Positions 11,501 to 23,392 are shown, numbered from the stretch's first letter. The stretch is 64,000 nucleotides of DNA from Datisca glomerata (GCA_003255025.1 QANY01004038.1:119420-183419); one strand, 5' to 3'. The notes: generated by a model from the sequence alone, not told the origin. Numbers and translations: made by a program.

Positions 11501-12625
11501 GGAATTTTCGTAAGAACGGATATATATCTTTCAGGCTTTGCAAACCTTAAGCACTACTGTGTCCCTGAAGTTGAAGTAGCTATTTTTTGGTTAACAATTT
11601 GCTTACTATGGTTATCAGTCTTTATTATGGTAATGTTCTCTTCCAGTGTAAAGGATGTGATGCAGAAACTACAAGAATATGTGGATGATATTAATGAAAA
11701 TATAGAGAAACTCAGCACAAGAGGTCCAGTTTCAACATATGTTTTACCAGATGAAAACTTGAGAGGAAGGTACTCTCTCTAGTGTTTCCGGCTATAATTT
11801 TGTGTATAGATAGATTAATGCCTCCCTGTGTAATTTATACTGTGACTACTTTCTGCAGCTTAACGCTAACTTTTGACGAGGCGATGTCTGGAGTTGCTTG
11901 TGATCTTGAGTCTCGTGGTTTTCACGTTTTGTGCAAGGCGACTGAGGAAGTAGTTGGGCACGTAAAGCCCTACTCAATCACAGGGAGTTTACCACTTATT
12001 CGAGAACTGCAGGTTGCATATCTCACTTATACTCCTTTTTGTTAATCTCCTTTTTTACTCTTTCTCACCATTTCATATTTTTTGGATGGTAATCTGTAGG
12101 ATGAGGGCTTTGATGTTCAGACTGCAGGTTATGGTATGCTTCTGCTTTCACTTCGTAGTAATCTAGTAAAGCATGCAGTAGAATCTCGTCAACACCATAA
12201 TTTTGGACTACCGATATTGTGATGCTATCAGAGATTATCCAAGCCGTCCACAAACTGGACGAGTCTTAGTTATACATTTTCTTAGTGACTAGTTTAGATA
12301 GATTCATTTAGTTTCATTATAGATGAAAAGAGGCCATGTTTCTCGCTTTGAAGTGCTCGTATATGATAGTTCAGATGTGTTAATATAGTTATATGATAGT
12401 TTGGACGTGATAATTTAGTTTAACATCATCGATAGCATATCGTAGATAATGTATTTATCATTGTTCGCACAGGTGCTGGTAACAGAGATCTAATTCATTT
12501 GAGTATGGAATTCACATGCAGGTTTAATGGCAACTTACCATGCCAAAAATGAGTATTGTCTTCTATCTGATATGTGCCAAGGCTACAAAGTTTTCGTTAG
12601 CATCATCTCTCAACTAGAAGAATAA
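8524..12625 (+). CDS. NAOD: Acetylornithine deacetylase, M20 metallopeptidase family
   Basis: Ten exons join in frame to 437 aa: 8524-8853, 9892-10136, 10513-10621, 11039-11177, 11257-11314, 11409-11426, 11647-11769, 11859-12012, 12100-12133 and 12522-12625. Plant members are annotated as N-acetylornithine deacetylase, which would release ornithine for arginine and polyamine synthesis. M20 active-site residues are present: GCHMD near residue 99 (His99 metal ligand, Asp101), RGRGTTD (Asp131 bridging the metals), ANEEN (Glu165 general base, Glu166 ligand) and TYHAKNE (His410) near the C-terminus. The length matches the plant family at about 440 aa. I chose the ATG at 8524 for its gccATGGc context; an in-frame ATG at 8395 adds 43 residues that do not look conserved. 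A TATA-like tatttatac lies near 8429. No signal peptide is evident. Exon 6 is only 18 nt. The enzymatic name follows the family and was not tested. Confidence 0.93.
9075..9457. repeat. 192-bp tandem duplication inside deacetylase intron 1
   Basis: The segment beginning ctctgttatttcctgag at 9075 is repeated almost identically from 9267, including the poly-A run and the phrase gacttggtgcctcaag. Only a few substitutions or indels separate the copies, so the duplication looks recent. It lies wholly inside intron 1 and does not touch the splice sites. Confidence 0.88.
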
Positions 12626-13397
12626 TGGTGAAAGGGATGTGGTGATGACACAATAAACAACGCAGCAGGCTTGTATGAACCTTTAACTTGTGATCTGCCA
12701 ACTGTTTATTTCTTTCGTCTGTTTTTATGTATTTTCTCCTGTCCAGTCTCAATCTCTTTCTACATAGCCATAACAGCCAGATTAGAAAACTGATAAGTTA
12801 TATAACCAAGCATCAAACATGTTGCAAAAAACAAAATTTTCACACTTGCACCTTGGCTTTTTGAATCATGATGGTTTGATTGTTCTCTTCATCAAGTTTC
12901 GCATGCAAGTACCCGTTATGCTAAATTTCGTGTGCAATTTCTGGGTTTGAGATTTGACCAGCTTTCAGAATCATGCTCATGTACATTTGGAGAGGTTTTT
13001 TCTGTGTCGTTTGAAGAAATTTTATGGAATAAAAGAAAACAATATAAATTGATTCAGAACTCTTTTATCAGTAAACAAATATCTGTAATGGAGTTTCTGA
13101 AATTAGTAAGTTAACATGCTAGAGACTAGAGTGACTGAGAATTCGAGAACAGAAGAGAAGAAAAGAAAAGAAAATACAGGTGAGTGAAGAACCAAAGCGA
13201 GGAAACGAATTCTAACATACTAAATCAGATATTGAATAATCTCAGCATCTAGAATAAGCTATATTTATCTGCACTCTATACTGTTACAGTACAAACAATA
13301 TAGTTTCTAAAGTCTTTGTACAGTAATGGAAAATCAGCTCTGCCATGTAATATACAAATACCTCACCACTTGCTTGCGTCCTGTTTTATTTACATCT
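12626..13397. other. Convergent intergenic region between deacetylase and CPBP genes
   Basis: This stretch holds the two facing 3' UTRs. The sequence is AT-rich with a short purine tract near 13150-13175 (gaagagaagaaaagaaaag). No further gene is supported. Confidence 0.6.
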
Positions 13398-15458
13398 TTA
13401 CAACTTATTTGAGCTTTTTCCGTCGAGTTTTAGTTGCTGAATTCTCTGGCGTAGTCTTCTCCGGTGGTCGTGAATTTTCCAAAGTCCATGTCCCAATATA
13501 ACAGCAGAATATATTCCGTGTGTTATGATCGGCGATAGAATGTTATTTGTCTGCAAATATAGACGCATACAAATATTTTTTGTTTTTAGTTTCATGATCT
13601 CCAACTATATTGTGGTAACCCCTTTCGAGTTTGTGAGTAAAATCCATTTATTTGGACCCCTAAAATGTACATTCGTGGTCAGTTAGGTCCCAAAGTTTTA
13701 TTTTTTATTTTTTTCAATTTGGTCCACAAACCTATGAATCGTTAACAATTAACATCATTCTACAACATCTGTCTTGTGAGTTAAGATTTGTAAGTTAAGG
13801 GGCCAAATTGATAAATTTGAAACTCAATTAAAATTTCATGGACCAAATTGACAAGCAGAAAATTTAGGGGTCTAAAATGTAATTTTACCCTTTAAGTTGT
13901 AATGTACAAAAGTAGTACCTGAATCCATTCAAAACCAAGGTAGAGAGCGAGAAGCCCTTCAAGGAGGGGAGAGTATATTTTCTTCATCTGCCTCCTTTCA
14001 TACCAGGCTGCAGCACATTTTATCGCGTACTTCATGAGTGGTATGATATCATAAAACGTCGCATAAAAGATATCAACATTTAGTTAATCTTTGCTTTCCT
14101 AATAATTTAACTTTTTGCGTTCCTTCACTCCCTCCATTGTAGGAACATAAGAATATGTAGACTAACTTAAAATGGAAACAAGCAGCTAAAAGGGTCCCCC
14201 TATGGATAAAGCACAAGTTCTTCATCACAATGAATGAGACAAATAAGACCAGAGTTGGTGGACAGATCAGTTATCGAGTAGTTTGGGGCCATTGACCCTG
14301 ATAACTATTTGAGAACCTATGGAAAAGTAGTTCATTTTGTCTACATTGAAATTCCAGCATGAATTGACTGAGAAGAACAACCATAAAACTACGACCTAAA
14401 GGATACTACATCATCCTTTGATGTAACATCTAAAACAATGACAAGGGTAGGGATCGTACTTGTTCAGGGAAGATAAATATCAATCAGAAAATATATATAC
14501 CAAATTCAGTGTCATATAAAAGAGGAAGGATGAAACCACGGTTATGAAAGGAAAGGACTTGAACCTGCAAAGAGCTTTTTAAGATCTTCACGACCGGAGT
14601 GAGAATGTAAAACTGGGGCAACTACATAAGTAGGATCTGAGAAATGCCAAGAAATCGGATAAGTAAAGCTTAGCTGAAACTAAAAAGAGATCTCCTCAGA
14701 AAAAAAATATTTATTTCAAGTCTCAACCTTTTGGAGATGCAGCAACATAGTAGAGAGAACCGGTAAGAGCCGCTGTAATTACAGCTGCAAATGCCTGGGC
14801 AAAAGGGACGAAAGGAGGCAGCACTCCAGTCTACAAGAGTGAACGTAATTTAGTCACGGAAAAGAATGAAATGTTACATAACTGATGAGAAAAAAAAACA
14901 AATAAGAAAAGGGGAATGTATACCAAACATGCCATTCCTCGAGCATCTGTCACCAGATCAGTACCCCTCATAAATATATCAGCCAATGCTCCCTAATTAG
15001 TTGGCAAAGGGAGAAAGGCAAACTCATTAAGATTGCCGGAAATACACTAAACAAAATATGGTAAATGCCTAATATGTCTTGAAAGGAGAAAAAGGCTTCT
15101 TTTTATTTGTCACAGCAAAAGAGTGATATTATCAAGAAAAGAGACCTTTTAGAGGGCAAAGCTGAACAGGTGTGACACAAACCTGAACTGCTGCGCGGTA
15201 AAAGAGCTCCTCTCCTACTGAGCTTGCAACAACAATAAGAATAAACTGCAAAAGATTTTTAACCCACAATTAAACCAAATATATTTCTCATCTTTGGTGC
15301 ATATTGACACTACCTTACACATTTACTCTTCTTGAGATGATTGACTTCTATTAGAAACACGTCCAAACCAACTACTTTATACCCTAAAGCATAATACAAA
15401 CAATTCAATGTATAATCCCTAAGGATCCCTAGAGTCTAGACTTAACTAAGAAGCAAAC

Positions 15459-15514
<56 letters not shown>

Positions 15515-16467
15515 ATATACCTGCCATGGTGACATTCCGTAAAAGAAACTTCGGAGCTCCTCATCTTCCACGTCTCTGATAGCACGAGCATGCGGTGATA
15601 ATTTCACAACTTCATCCTACAGCCATGTCAAGACAAAAGCAATCCCCTAAAATTATGAAGTACCATGGACAATGAAATTCAACTTTTATTTTCTTTAATT
15701 TTTTAAAATTATAGGGAGTAATAATACAAGTTAAGGATTGACGAATGATGAAGAACCAGAAAATCCTACGAAACCCAGAGCAAGATACTGGAAAAAAAAG
15801 AATCCCTTCCGTTGAATTTGAATGAGACAGGTACACGATTAATGGGAAACCATACCAACACACGAAAGCAGATCAATTGAGGGAAATGGGAAGCTCTCTA
15901 AGGCACTAAAAGTATCTTACATCAAGTATAAAGAGGAGAGTCATAATTGGTGGAGTTGCATAGCCAAGTCCTTCAAGAATCGCATCTAAGGACGGGTGAA
16001 ACCCTCCCATGCAATCAATTCCAGTTATTGAGCATATGAATTTTCCCGCCAGAGCCATTGCACCGTATATTCCTAATGTAAACGAGAAATTTGAGATTTA
16101 CTCCACATGAACCAAAATAATATAAAAACGCAATAATCAGAAAAAAGATTTTTCTTATGTTCTCACCGATTCCATAGCTGAGCCTAACGACAGCTCCAAT
16201 CTTCTCCCAAACAGGGAACTCTGCCTCGTTGAAGCTATCAAATGTAGTCACCTCCATGGCCGGGCTCGCGAACCCGGCCCGGCTCTCTCTCTCCTCCATC
16301 CTTTCGCTACTTTGCTCTGCTGAAGCTCTAACGCACGGTACTGATACTCTAGCTCCTTCGAACCTCAGCCTCCTCTTTCTCGCCGGAAAATTCGAATACA
16401 GCCCGATTCTGGCAGCCAATGAAGTCGATGAAGTATTCGGAGATAGGGATATTAAGGGAAGCTCCAT
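13398..16467 (-). CDS. CPBP / CAAX-protease-like intramembrane protein, probably plastid-targeted
   Basis: Nine exons on the minus strand give 365 aa: 16467-16167, 16072-15921, 15616-15521, 15245-15183, 14992-14924, 14830-14728, 14636-14565, 14007-13919 and 13550-13398. The first about 50 residues are Ser/Arg-rich and end near VRASAE, a typical chloroplast transit-peptide profile (inference). Hydrophobic segments follow. SSVGEELFYRAAVQ carries the EExxxR motif of the CPBP (Abi/CAAX) family at Glu195, Glu196 and Arg200. A C-terminal helix with ITHGIYSAVILGH places candidate catalytic histidines at 326 and 336. Family members are multi-pass membrane proteins, some proven CAAX prenyl proteases; the substrate of the plant chloroplast group is not known to me. 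The ATG at 16467 starts the Ser-rich leader; longer open sequence upstream lacks family features. The model resembles Arabidopsis CAAX-protease-family proteins with the same C-terminal HDHRRRL-type tail. Confidence 0.9.
13633..13893. mobile_element. MITE-like inverted-repeat element in the last intron of the CPBP gene
   Basis: The left end, agtaaaatcc through ggacccctaaaatgt, and the right end, tttaggggtct through aattttaccct, are imperfect inverted repeats bounding about 260 bp without coding sequence. Internal phrases (ggtcc-aaa-tttg, ggtccacaaa, ggaccaaattg) also pair across the element. The size, AT-richness and position in an intron fit a miniature inverted-repeat transposable element. 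I could not establish a target-site duplication. Confidence 0.5.
15461..15511. repeat. (GA)n microsatellite in a CPBP intron
   Basis: This is an uninterrupted run of about 25 GA units immediately upstream (on +) of the exon ending at 15521. It lies in the intron between the exons 15616-15521 and 15245-15183 of the minus-strand gene, or right at the donor side of it. Confidence 0.95.
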
Positions 16468-16836
16468 CCTATAAGGAAGTAAACGAAATTTGTTTAGACA
16501 GAGATATCGGGGGACCGAAACAGAGTAGACTTCATCTTCTTCATGAGGGCAAAGGATTGATGTCCGAGCAAGATTGACCACCCGTCCGAATATGACTTTT
16601 AGAAGATCCAACGGCAAGGTATGTTGGACCCATTTTGATATTTGATAATCTGTGGATTGCTTTTGAGCTTGCGAAATGGAGAGCTTCCAGGGATATCCTA
16701 CTTCCCTGTACCAGTTTGACACGTGGAGATAACGCTGGCCAGTATCTCAACGTGGATGATTCCATTTTGGGACGTGGATTGTTCCTTTTTTTTTTAGATC
16801 CTAATTTGTTTTCTATTATTCTTTTGACAAGTTATG

Positions 16837-17351
16837 TGTACCGGTAAAATTTCACTTCATACGTAATAAGATCTAGATAAAAATTTTCATAAAAAATAAG
16901 ATGAAGTGAGAACTGTATAATCAATTAGGTGGTTATAAAGAACATGGATTGTCGACGTGACAATCCAAAGAGAAACTAATCAAGACCATGAGATTGATCA
17001 GACGGGCAAAATTTACTTAGTTGTTATTGTTGATAAGCTAGATCTCAGGAAATATTCTGTTGATCCTATTTTCAGATAGAATTAGATAAACTGTATCAGA
17101 TTCTGTGTAACTGATTGAAAACCTATAAATAAATGCATATGTGACGACATACAAAAAAAAGAACAACACAGAGATAAGAGACATACATCCACGAAATATA
17201 AGAGAGTATCATAATTCTTCCCGTAGTTTTTTTTTCTTTTAAGGGTTTTTCACGTAAATCATGGTGTTTCTATTCTCTCATTCTCTCTCGAAATTATTAT
17301 CTTTATTATTATTTCGTAAAAGGTTTCCCATACCGAAAAAAATCCTTTACA
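16837..17351 (+). repeat. 5' LTR of the non-coding element
   Basis: It begins tgtaccggtaaaatttca and matches the copy at 22860-23392 with scattered substitutions and small indels. A TATA-like cctataaataaatgc lies near 17125, followed by a likely transcribed leader. Confidence 0.75.
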
Positions 17352-17799
17352 TTTTAGCGCTTTCATTGAGAGATGAGAAAAAACTCAAGAAATCTCTCTC
17401 TTAAATGCTCAAAACCAAATCAAACGCGCTTCCAACAACGGAAGCAGAGAAGAAACAGATGCAGAAGTAGAAACAAAAATGACTATAAAACCGAAAACAA
17501 AACGAAGAACGGTAAATTCACTCATTCGTATTTGATTGATTTATCTATTTTGTACAATTATTATTTAAAGAAATTATTATTAACATAATTCGTGGAATTG
17601 AATTATACAAATTCAACAACCACCACGAGGGGCTGGCGAAACCCACGAACTACCACTCGCAAACTGCCGGAAGATCGAAGCTTTGCCTACGATAGCAAGG
17701 CCAAGAGTAACCGAAGCAAAAAGAAAAAAGAGAGGAAGGAAATCAGAAAAGAAATCCATTCGAATGAAGGATGAGATAAAAAAAGAGTAGATAAGAAAG

Positions 17800-18300
17800 T
17801 TCATATCAGAAGATCCTAGAAAAGCTCAAATCAGAAGAGCTCATAAAGCTCAGATCCGAAAAAGCTTAGAGAGCTTAGGAAATTCAGAAAAGCTTAGAGA
17901 GCTCAGAAAGTTCAGAAAAGATCAGAGAGCTCAGATCAAAAGAGCTCATAAAGCTCAGATCAGAAGAGCTCAGAGAGTTCAAAAAAACTCAAATCAGAAA
18001 AGCTCATACTAGAAGAGCTCAGAAAGTTCAAAAAATCTCAAAAAACTCAGACTAGAAGAGCTCAGAAAGCTCAGATCAGAAAAACTCAGAAAGTTTAGAT
18101 AAAAAAAGCTCATAGAGCTCAGACCATAAGAGTTCATAAATCTCATACCAGAAAAAGCTCATAAACCTCACACCTGAATAGCTAAGAAAGTTTAGAAAAT
18201 CTCATAAAGCTCACATAAAAAAAGCTCATAAAGCTCGTATCAGAATTGCTCAGAAAGCTTAGATTAGAAAGCTCATAAAATAAAAAAAAGCTTCATAAAA
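17800..18300. repeat. Short-period array of agctcagatcagaa-type units
   Basis: About 500 bp consist of diverged repeats of agctcagaaagctcagatc with variable 10-24-bp spacing. Degenerate versions extend to about 18400. No coding potential was seen. Confidence 0.8.
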
Positions 18301-18834
18301 GTTGAAGTCAAAGCTTTAGAAAAGTTGAAGTCATAGCTTCAGAACGAAAAAAGTTGAAGTTTAGATCAGAGAAGCTTCAGCTCTTCAGAAAAGAAAAAGT
18401 TAGGGTGTTAGAATTTCAGAACAGAAATCTAAAAAGATTTTAGAAAAGAAATTCGTTAGAAAAGAAAAAAAGAGTTAGGAAGGAATTTCAGAGTAAAACT
18501 CTAGAGTAAAAAACTAAGCAAAGAAGACCACATTCAAACCTCTTAGGAAGGAAAAGTCAAGAAAGCTGCCACTTGAACGTTTCAGAATGAGAAAACCAAG
18601 GAGACTACTTTCAAATGTTTTAGATTGGGAAGACCAAAAAAGGGAAAGCTACAACTTAATAAAATTCAGTCATTCAAAAAGAATTTATGAGTGTAGGAAA
18701 ATAAAAGATGAACAAACAACGAGAACGGAGATATCCTACCTATGGGAACAAAGACGCCGTGATGATGTGAACAGAAATGTCTTAACAATGGAACATAAAT
18801 GGAAACTAAAATGAAAAAAGTTGGAAGCGAAATT

Positions 18835-19640
18835 ACATGGCGAGTTACATAATCATAAAAATATGAGAGTATGCTCCATGGAGAAATCTACAGAATTCAA
18901 GTTGAGCTCAATATCAAAAGTATGATAATCTTCGTACATGAAAATAAACTTAATTACGTCTTTCAAATTTAATTTCTTTTTAAACTATATAGACATACAT
19001 AGAATATTATATCTTAAAAAAGATATAGATGTCTACGGCTTGAAGAATTCTGTAGAATTTGATTTGGAGTTCTTGAGAAAAATTATGACGAGAGGCTGCA
19101 TAGGAAAGTAAATTATGCAGAACAATCAATTTTGAAAAATAAACTGTATTACTCGAAGTCAACTACATGGTGAATCTTACATCATCGGAAAGATACAAAA
19201 GTCTACTTATTGGAAAATTTAACGGAATTCAATTTGGAGATTTCGATCAAAAGTTACGATAATTTTGGCACATATCACTTAGAAAAGTAAGGTTATTCAT
19301 ATCTTTCAAATTGAATCTCTAGGCTACTTCATTTAGACAATATTATATGACAAACTATGTCTTTTTTAAAAGGATATGGATGTATACTTTTTGAAGAATT
19401 TTGCAGAACTTGATTCAGAGCTCCCGAAGAAGAGTTATAATAATTTTTATGAAGGTTGTTCAAGAAGATAGATTATGCAGAATAGACAAATTTGGAAATA
19501 TACAGCGTCAAGTGAAGCTACTAATTACATGGAAGATTATATACCATCGGAAGCATATGAACATCAACTTTTTGAAGAATCTTATGGAATTTGATTTGGA
19601 GCTCTCAGTCAAAACTTATGACATGATAACGTGCAGGCTG
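18835..19640. repeat. Diverged long repeats in the non-coding LTR element
   Basis: Four or so related segments, each about 170-250 bp, share the order: acatggtgaa or equivalent, catcggaa, a phrase like ctttttgaagaattt, gaatttgatttggagctc, then aaaa-ttatgataat. They begin near 18835, 19160, 19375 and 19525 and are strongly diverged. Function unknown. Confidence 0.55.
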
Positions 19641-19674
19641 TCAACTCACTCTCTTCTTCGATAACGGAAATAAT

Positions 19675-20114
19675 GGCGTAAGTCCTTGGGATGGACAATT
19701 CATAAGTCCTACTCTCAGAATGAACTAAGGGCGTAAGTTTTTGGGAAGGACAATTCATAATTTCTACTCTCAAAATGAACTAAGGGCGTAAGTCTTTGGG
19801 AGAGACAATTCATATATCCTACTCTCAGAAGGAACTAATGGCATAAGTCTTTTGGAGGGAAAATTCATAAGTCCTACTTTCAAAAGAAACTAAGGACATA
19901 AGTCTTTGGGAGGGGCAATTCATAAGTCCTACTCTCAGAATGAACTAATGACGTAAGTTCTTGGGAGGGGCAATTCATAAGTCCTACTCTTAGAAGAAAC
20001 TAATGGCGTAAGTCTTTGGAATGAGCAATTCATAAGTCCTACTCCTAGAAGAAACTAAGGGTGTGAGTCATTGGGAGGGGCAACACATAAGTCCTGCTCT
20101 CAAAATGAATTGAA
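19675..20114. repeat. Tandem array of eight 55-bp units
   Basis: Eight consecutive copies of a 55-bp unit, ggcgtaagtctttgggaggg followed by caattcataagtcctactct and a cagaatgaactaa tail, occupy exactly 440 bp. Every unit keeps the 55-bp length while differing by 3-8 substitutions, so indels are absent or compensated. Confidence 0.92.
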
Positions 20115-20129
20115 ACACAAGCCGTGATG

Positions 20130-20890
20130 GTCAAAGGGCAAGAAAAAAAGAAAGAGAATGGACAACTAAAACAAAGTTGAGGAAAGAACTTTAGAAAAAA
20201 AAAAGTTGAGAAAAGAACTTCAGAACAGAAAAGAAAAGAAGTTGAGGAAAAAACTTCAGAGCAGAAAAGAAAAGAAGTTGAGGAAAGAACTTCAGAGATG
20301 AGTAAAAAAAAGAAAGGCTGAGCTGGGTAAAGAATGACGAAAAATAAGAGTTGAGTAAAGAAAGATAGAAAAGAAAAAATTTAGTAAAGAAGATCTGAGT
20401 AAAGAAAGACAGAAAAGAAAAGAACTTCAGAAAAGAAAAGAAAAGAAGTTGAGGAAAAAACTTCAGAACATAAAAAAAAGGTTGAAGAAAAAACTTCAGA
20501 GCATAAGAGAAAAGAAGTTGAGGAAAGAACTTTAGAGTTGAGTAAGAAAGGATGAGTAAAGAAAAGTGAAAAGAAAGGCTGAATTGAGAAAATAAAAGTG
20601 AAAAGAAAATCTGAGTAAAGAAAAGAAGTTGAAAAAAAAAACTTTAGAACATAAAAAGAAGTTGAGGAAAGAACTTCGGAACAGATTAAAAAACGTTCAG
20701 GAAAAAAATTTAGAGCAGAAAAGAAAAGAAGTTGAGGAAAGAACTTCAGAACTGAGTAAAGAAAGGCTGAGTAAAGAAAAGTGAAAAGAAAGGTTGAACT
20801 GAGTAAAGAAAGATGAAAAATAAGAACTGGGTAAAGAAAGACATAAAAGAAAGGTCAGTAAGGAAAAGTCAAGTGAAGGAAGGCCAAGTA
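20130..20890. repeat. A/G-rich degenerate array (gttgaggaaagaacttcaga units)
   Basis: About 750 bp of nearly pure purine top strand are made from variants of gaagttgaggaaagaacttc and agagcagaaaagaaaa, mixed with gagtaaagaaag units. The unit length is about 35-40 bp but irregular. Confidence 0.8.
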
Positions 20891-21218
20891 AAGGAAGGAT
20901 GTGGCTTCAACGTTTTAGAATAGGAAGGTCAAGAGTACGGGAAAAAAAAGGAAAAGGTTAAAAGCAGAATAGGGAAACTGAAAAGGAGAAATGGAGAAAT
21001 ATGAAATAAAAAAAGTGCAAAGCGGAGGAAAGGAAAGAAAACGGAAAAAACTATCGATGAATAGGTAGTAAATGAAAACGAGGTCATGATTCTTTATCTA
21101 AACCTAAGTCCTCCTCTCATAAGAAAATGAGCGGTTCATAAATCTCTCTTAAAGTGGAAACGAGGACATGGTTTTTTATTTAAACCTAAGTCATCTTCTC
21201 AAAAGAAAACGGGTTATA

Positions 21219-22307
21219 TGTTATGCGTGTAGCATATATAATTGTTTTTTATTATTTCTTTATATCGCTTAATCTTATGGTCAAGCGTTTTATTTATTTT
21301 TCATATCATGATGAAATTATTTACCATGTTATGTATGATTATATTTTGAGTTATACATGTAATAGTTATATCGATTTTGCTCATGAACAAGTTATATGTT
21401 TACTCGTGTATATGTGATAATGTGAATTATGAATATTAGTTCAAGTAAAGTGATAAGTAAACAAGAAGTAGACTTAGTCGTGTCCCTTGGTTATTAAGTA
21501 ACCATATTGTTCACATCATGTTATCAAGTTATACGGTTGGGTGTCACCATATTCATGTTAGCGTCCTTAAGGTTTAGATAACCATAAGTGACATCAAGTT
21601 TTAGGATATCCAATCTGTCGTGTTCACGTTCATGTTAAAAGTTCAAGTTCAAGTTGTGAATCCGTTCTTGTTAGGTTGTTAATCGAGGGATATGTCTAGT
21701 CGAATTATGATCAAGCAAATATAAGTATCGACAAAGTACAAGTTCAAGAAATATGTTAACCATGTAATCAGTTGTGTTATTACAAGTATTTTATGTGATT
21801 TAATAGACAAGTGAATGTGTTAAATTAATTTTGCGTGAGTTAAAATGTTTACATTTATGTTATGTGAAACTATTAGTATGTGAATTTACTTACTGAGTAT
21901 TTTTAATACTCACCCACATAGATGATTGTGTTGCAGGTGATGGTGAGCAGCAGGAGTGAGGAACTGCCATAGCAAGCATGATTATGATTTTTATGTTAAA
22001 TTATAACGTTATGACTTCAGTTTGATTTCAGTTATTTCAGAAATTTATCAAATTCATGTTTAATTTTTCATCTCTTATGGATTTTCATGCTTCACTTTAT
22101 TACAGTTTAATGAATCACTTATTTCAGTTTAATGAGTTAATATTCTCTTAAATTAATTTTATGCTTCCTCTAGTTAACGTTAAAATTAGGGTAAAATTAG
22201 GATTTTCAATTTGGAGATTTTCTCAAATTAGGGTTTTAAAATGAATTGGAGATTTTTGAATTGTGAACTTTCAAGCATGTTTGACCATCGGGGATCGGGA
22301 CGTTACA
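21219..22307 (+). mobile_element. Ty3/gypsy-like LTR segment nested in the non-coding element
   Basis: The stretch ends in ggggatcgggacgttaca, the kind of 3' end seen in plant chromovirus (Tekay-type) LTRs. At about 21890-21950 it contains the linked phrases cttactgagtatttttaatactcaccca and caggtgatggtgagc (given here in shortened form), also typical of those LTRs. No internal domain adjoins it, so it may be a solo LTR. The left boundary (tgttatgcg at 21219) is a guess and I could not match target duplications. The A/G-rich array resumes after it. Confidence 0.5.
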
Positions 22308-22859
22308 AAAGTGCAAAGGAAAAATATGAAACGAGAGAAGGAAAAAGGAAACAATAGAAACTCTACCAACAAATGTGGAACATCAAACTCAAACTCATGT
22401 GATGCAATTATGAAATGGTACACTCGCTCATTACTCATCTCAATAAATTATTATGTTATTGTTCTTGTACAACATTCTTGTCACAGATCTTAACGTACGA
22501 GAGAAGGAAAATGAAAAATGAAGAAACGAAAAAAAACTCTATCAATGAGTTCGTAGTGAGAAGAATAAAAAGACGTAACAACAAATGAAGAAGAAGTAAT
22601 CATCATCGACAATAAACTGATAAAAAAATTGCTCGACAATTTCAAAGCATTTGTGAACGGGAATAGAAAAATATAATGGAAGAATGATAAGGAGAAACCA
22701 ACATTGACAACGGACAATCGAAAAGTTACATGGAAAAACAACGTCGCATGTTTTCAAGAAACATGTAAGAAAATAAACGAGTATACATAACGTCAGGCCA
22801 ATAAAATATGATCACTACACATCAACGAATAAAATTTTGTTGAGTGTAATGGGGGTCAA

Positions 22860-23392
22860 TGTACATGTAAAATTTCATATGACACGTGATAAGATCTTAA
22901 CTAAAGACTCCATTGAGGAGAAGATAAAACGAGAACCGTAAGATCAATTAGGCGGCTATGAAGAACAAACCAATTAGACGAAAGTACATAGATTGCCGAC
23001 GTGACAATCCAAAGAGAAGCTAATCAAGATCATGAGTTTGATCAGACGCTTAAAATTTACATGGTTGTTATTGTTAATAGGTTAGATTTCAGGAAATATT
23101 CTATTAATCTTATTTTCAGATAGAATTAGATAAACTGTATCAGATTTCGTGTAACTGATTGAAAGCCTATAAATAAAGGTATATGTAACAACATATAAAA
23201 AAAAGAACAACATAGAGCTAAAAGATACAAACCTACACGAAATATAAGAGATTATCATAATTCTTCCTAAGTTTTTCTTCCTTTTAAGGGTTTTCCACGT
23301 AAATCATGGTGTCTCTATTCTTTCATTTTCTCTCTAAATTATTATCTTTATTATTCTTTCGTAAAGGGTTCTCCATACCCAAAAAACAAACA
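22860..23392 (+). repeat. 3' LTR of the non-coding element
   Basis: This is a direct repeat of 16837-17351, beginning tgtacatgtaaaatttca. It differs by many point changes and small indels, indicating an old insertion. The right edge is uncertain by about 20 bp. Confidence 0.72.

Larger units (their letters stand above)
16837..23392 (+). mobile_element. Large non-coding LTR retrotransposon (non-autonomous), about 6.5 kb
   Basis: Two direct repeats of about 515-533 bp bound this region (16837-17351 and 22860-23392). They share long stretches, including tataaataaa-type promoter sequence, atcagatt-tgtgtaactgattgaaa, and ttttaagggttttcacgtaaatcatggtgt. The first ends near tttaca and is followed by ttttagcgctttcattgag, reminiscent of gcgc-containing gypsy-type primer sites. 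The second is preceded by a short purine run, aatggggg. Between them I find no gag, protease, integrase or reverse transcriptase; the interior is tandem arrays and A/G-rich sequence. This fits a large retrotransposon derivative (LARD-like). No target duplication could be matched, so the outer ends are approximate. Confidence 0.75.

Noticed and set aside
16468..16722. Upstream in-frame extension of the CPBP protein on the minus strand
   Set aside because: It carries no family similarity, and the sequence from 16467 reads directly as a transit peptide.
19675..20114. Possible CRISPR-like array
   Set aside because: The units are contiguous 55-mers with no unique spacers, in a plant transposon. 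It is a simple tandem repeat.
22490..22757. Overlapping minus-strand frames of 71-83 codons inside the LTR element
   Set aside because: They are Phe/Ser-rich translations of the complement of a purine-rich tract, in two frames, without motifs.
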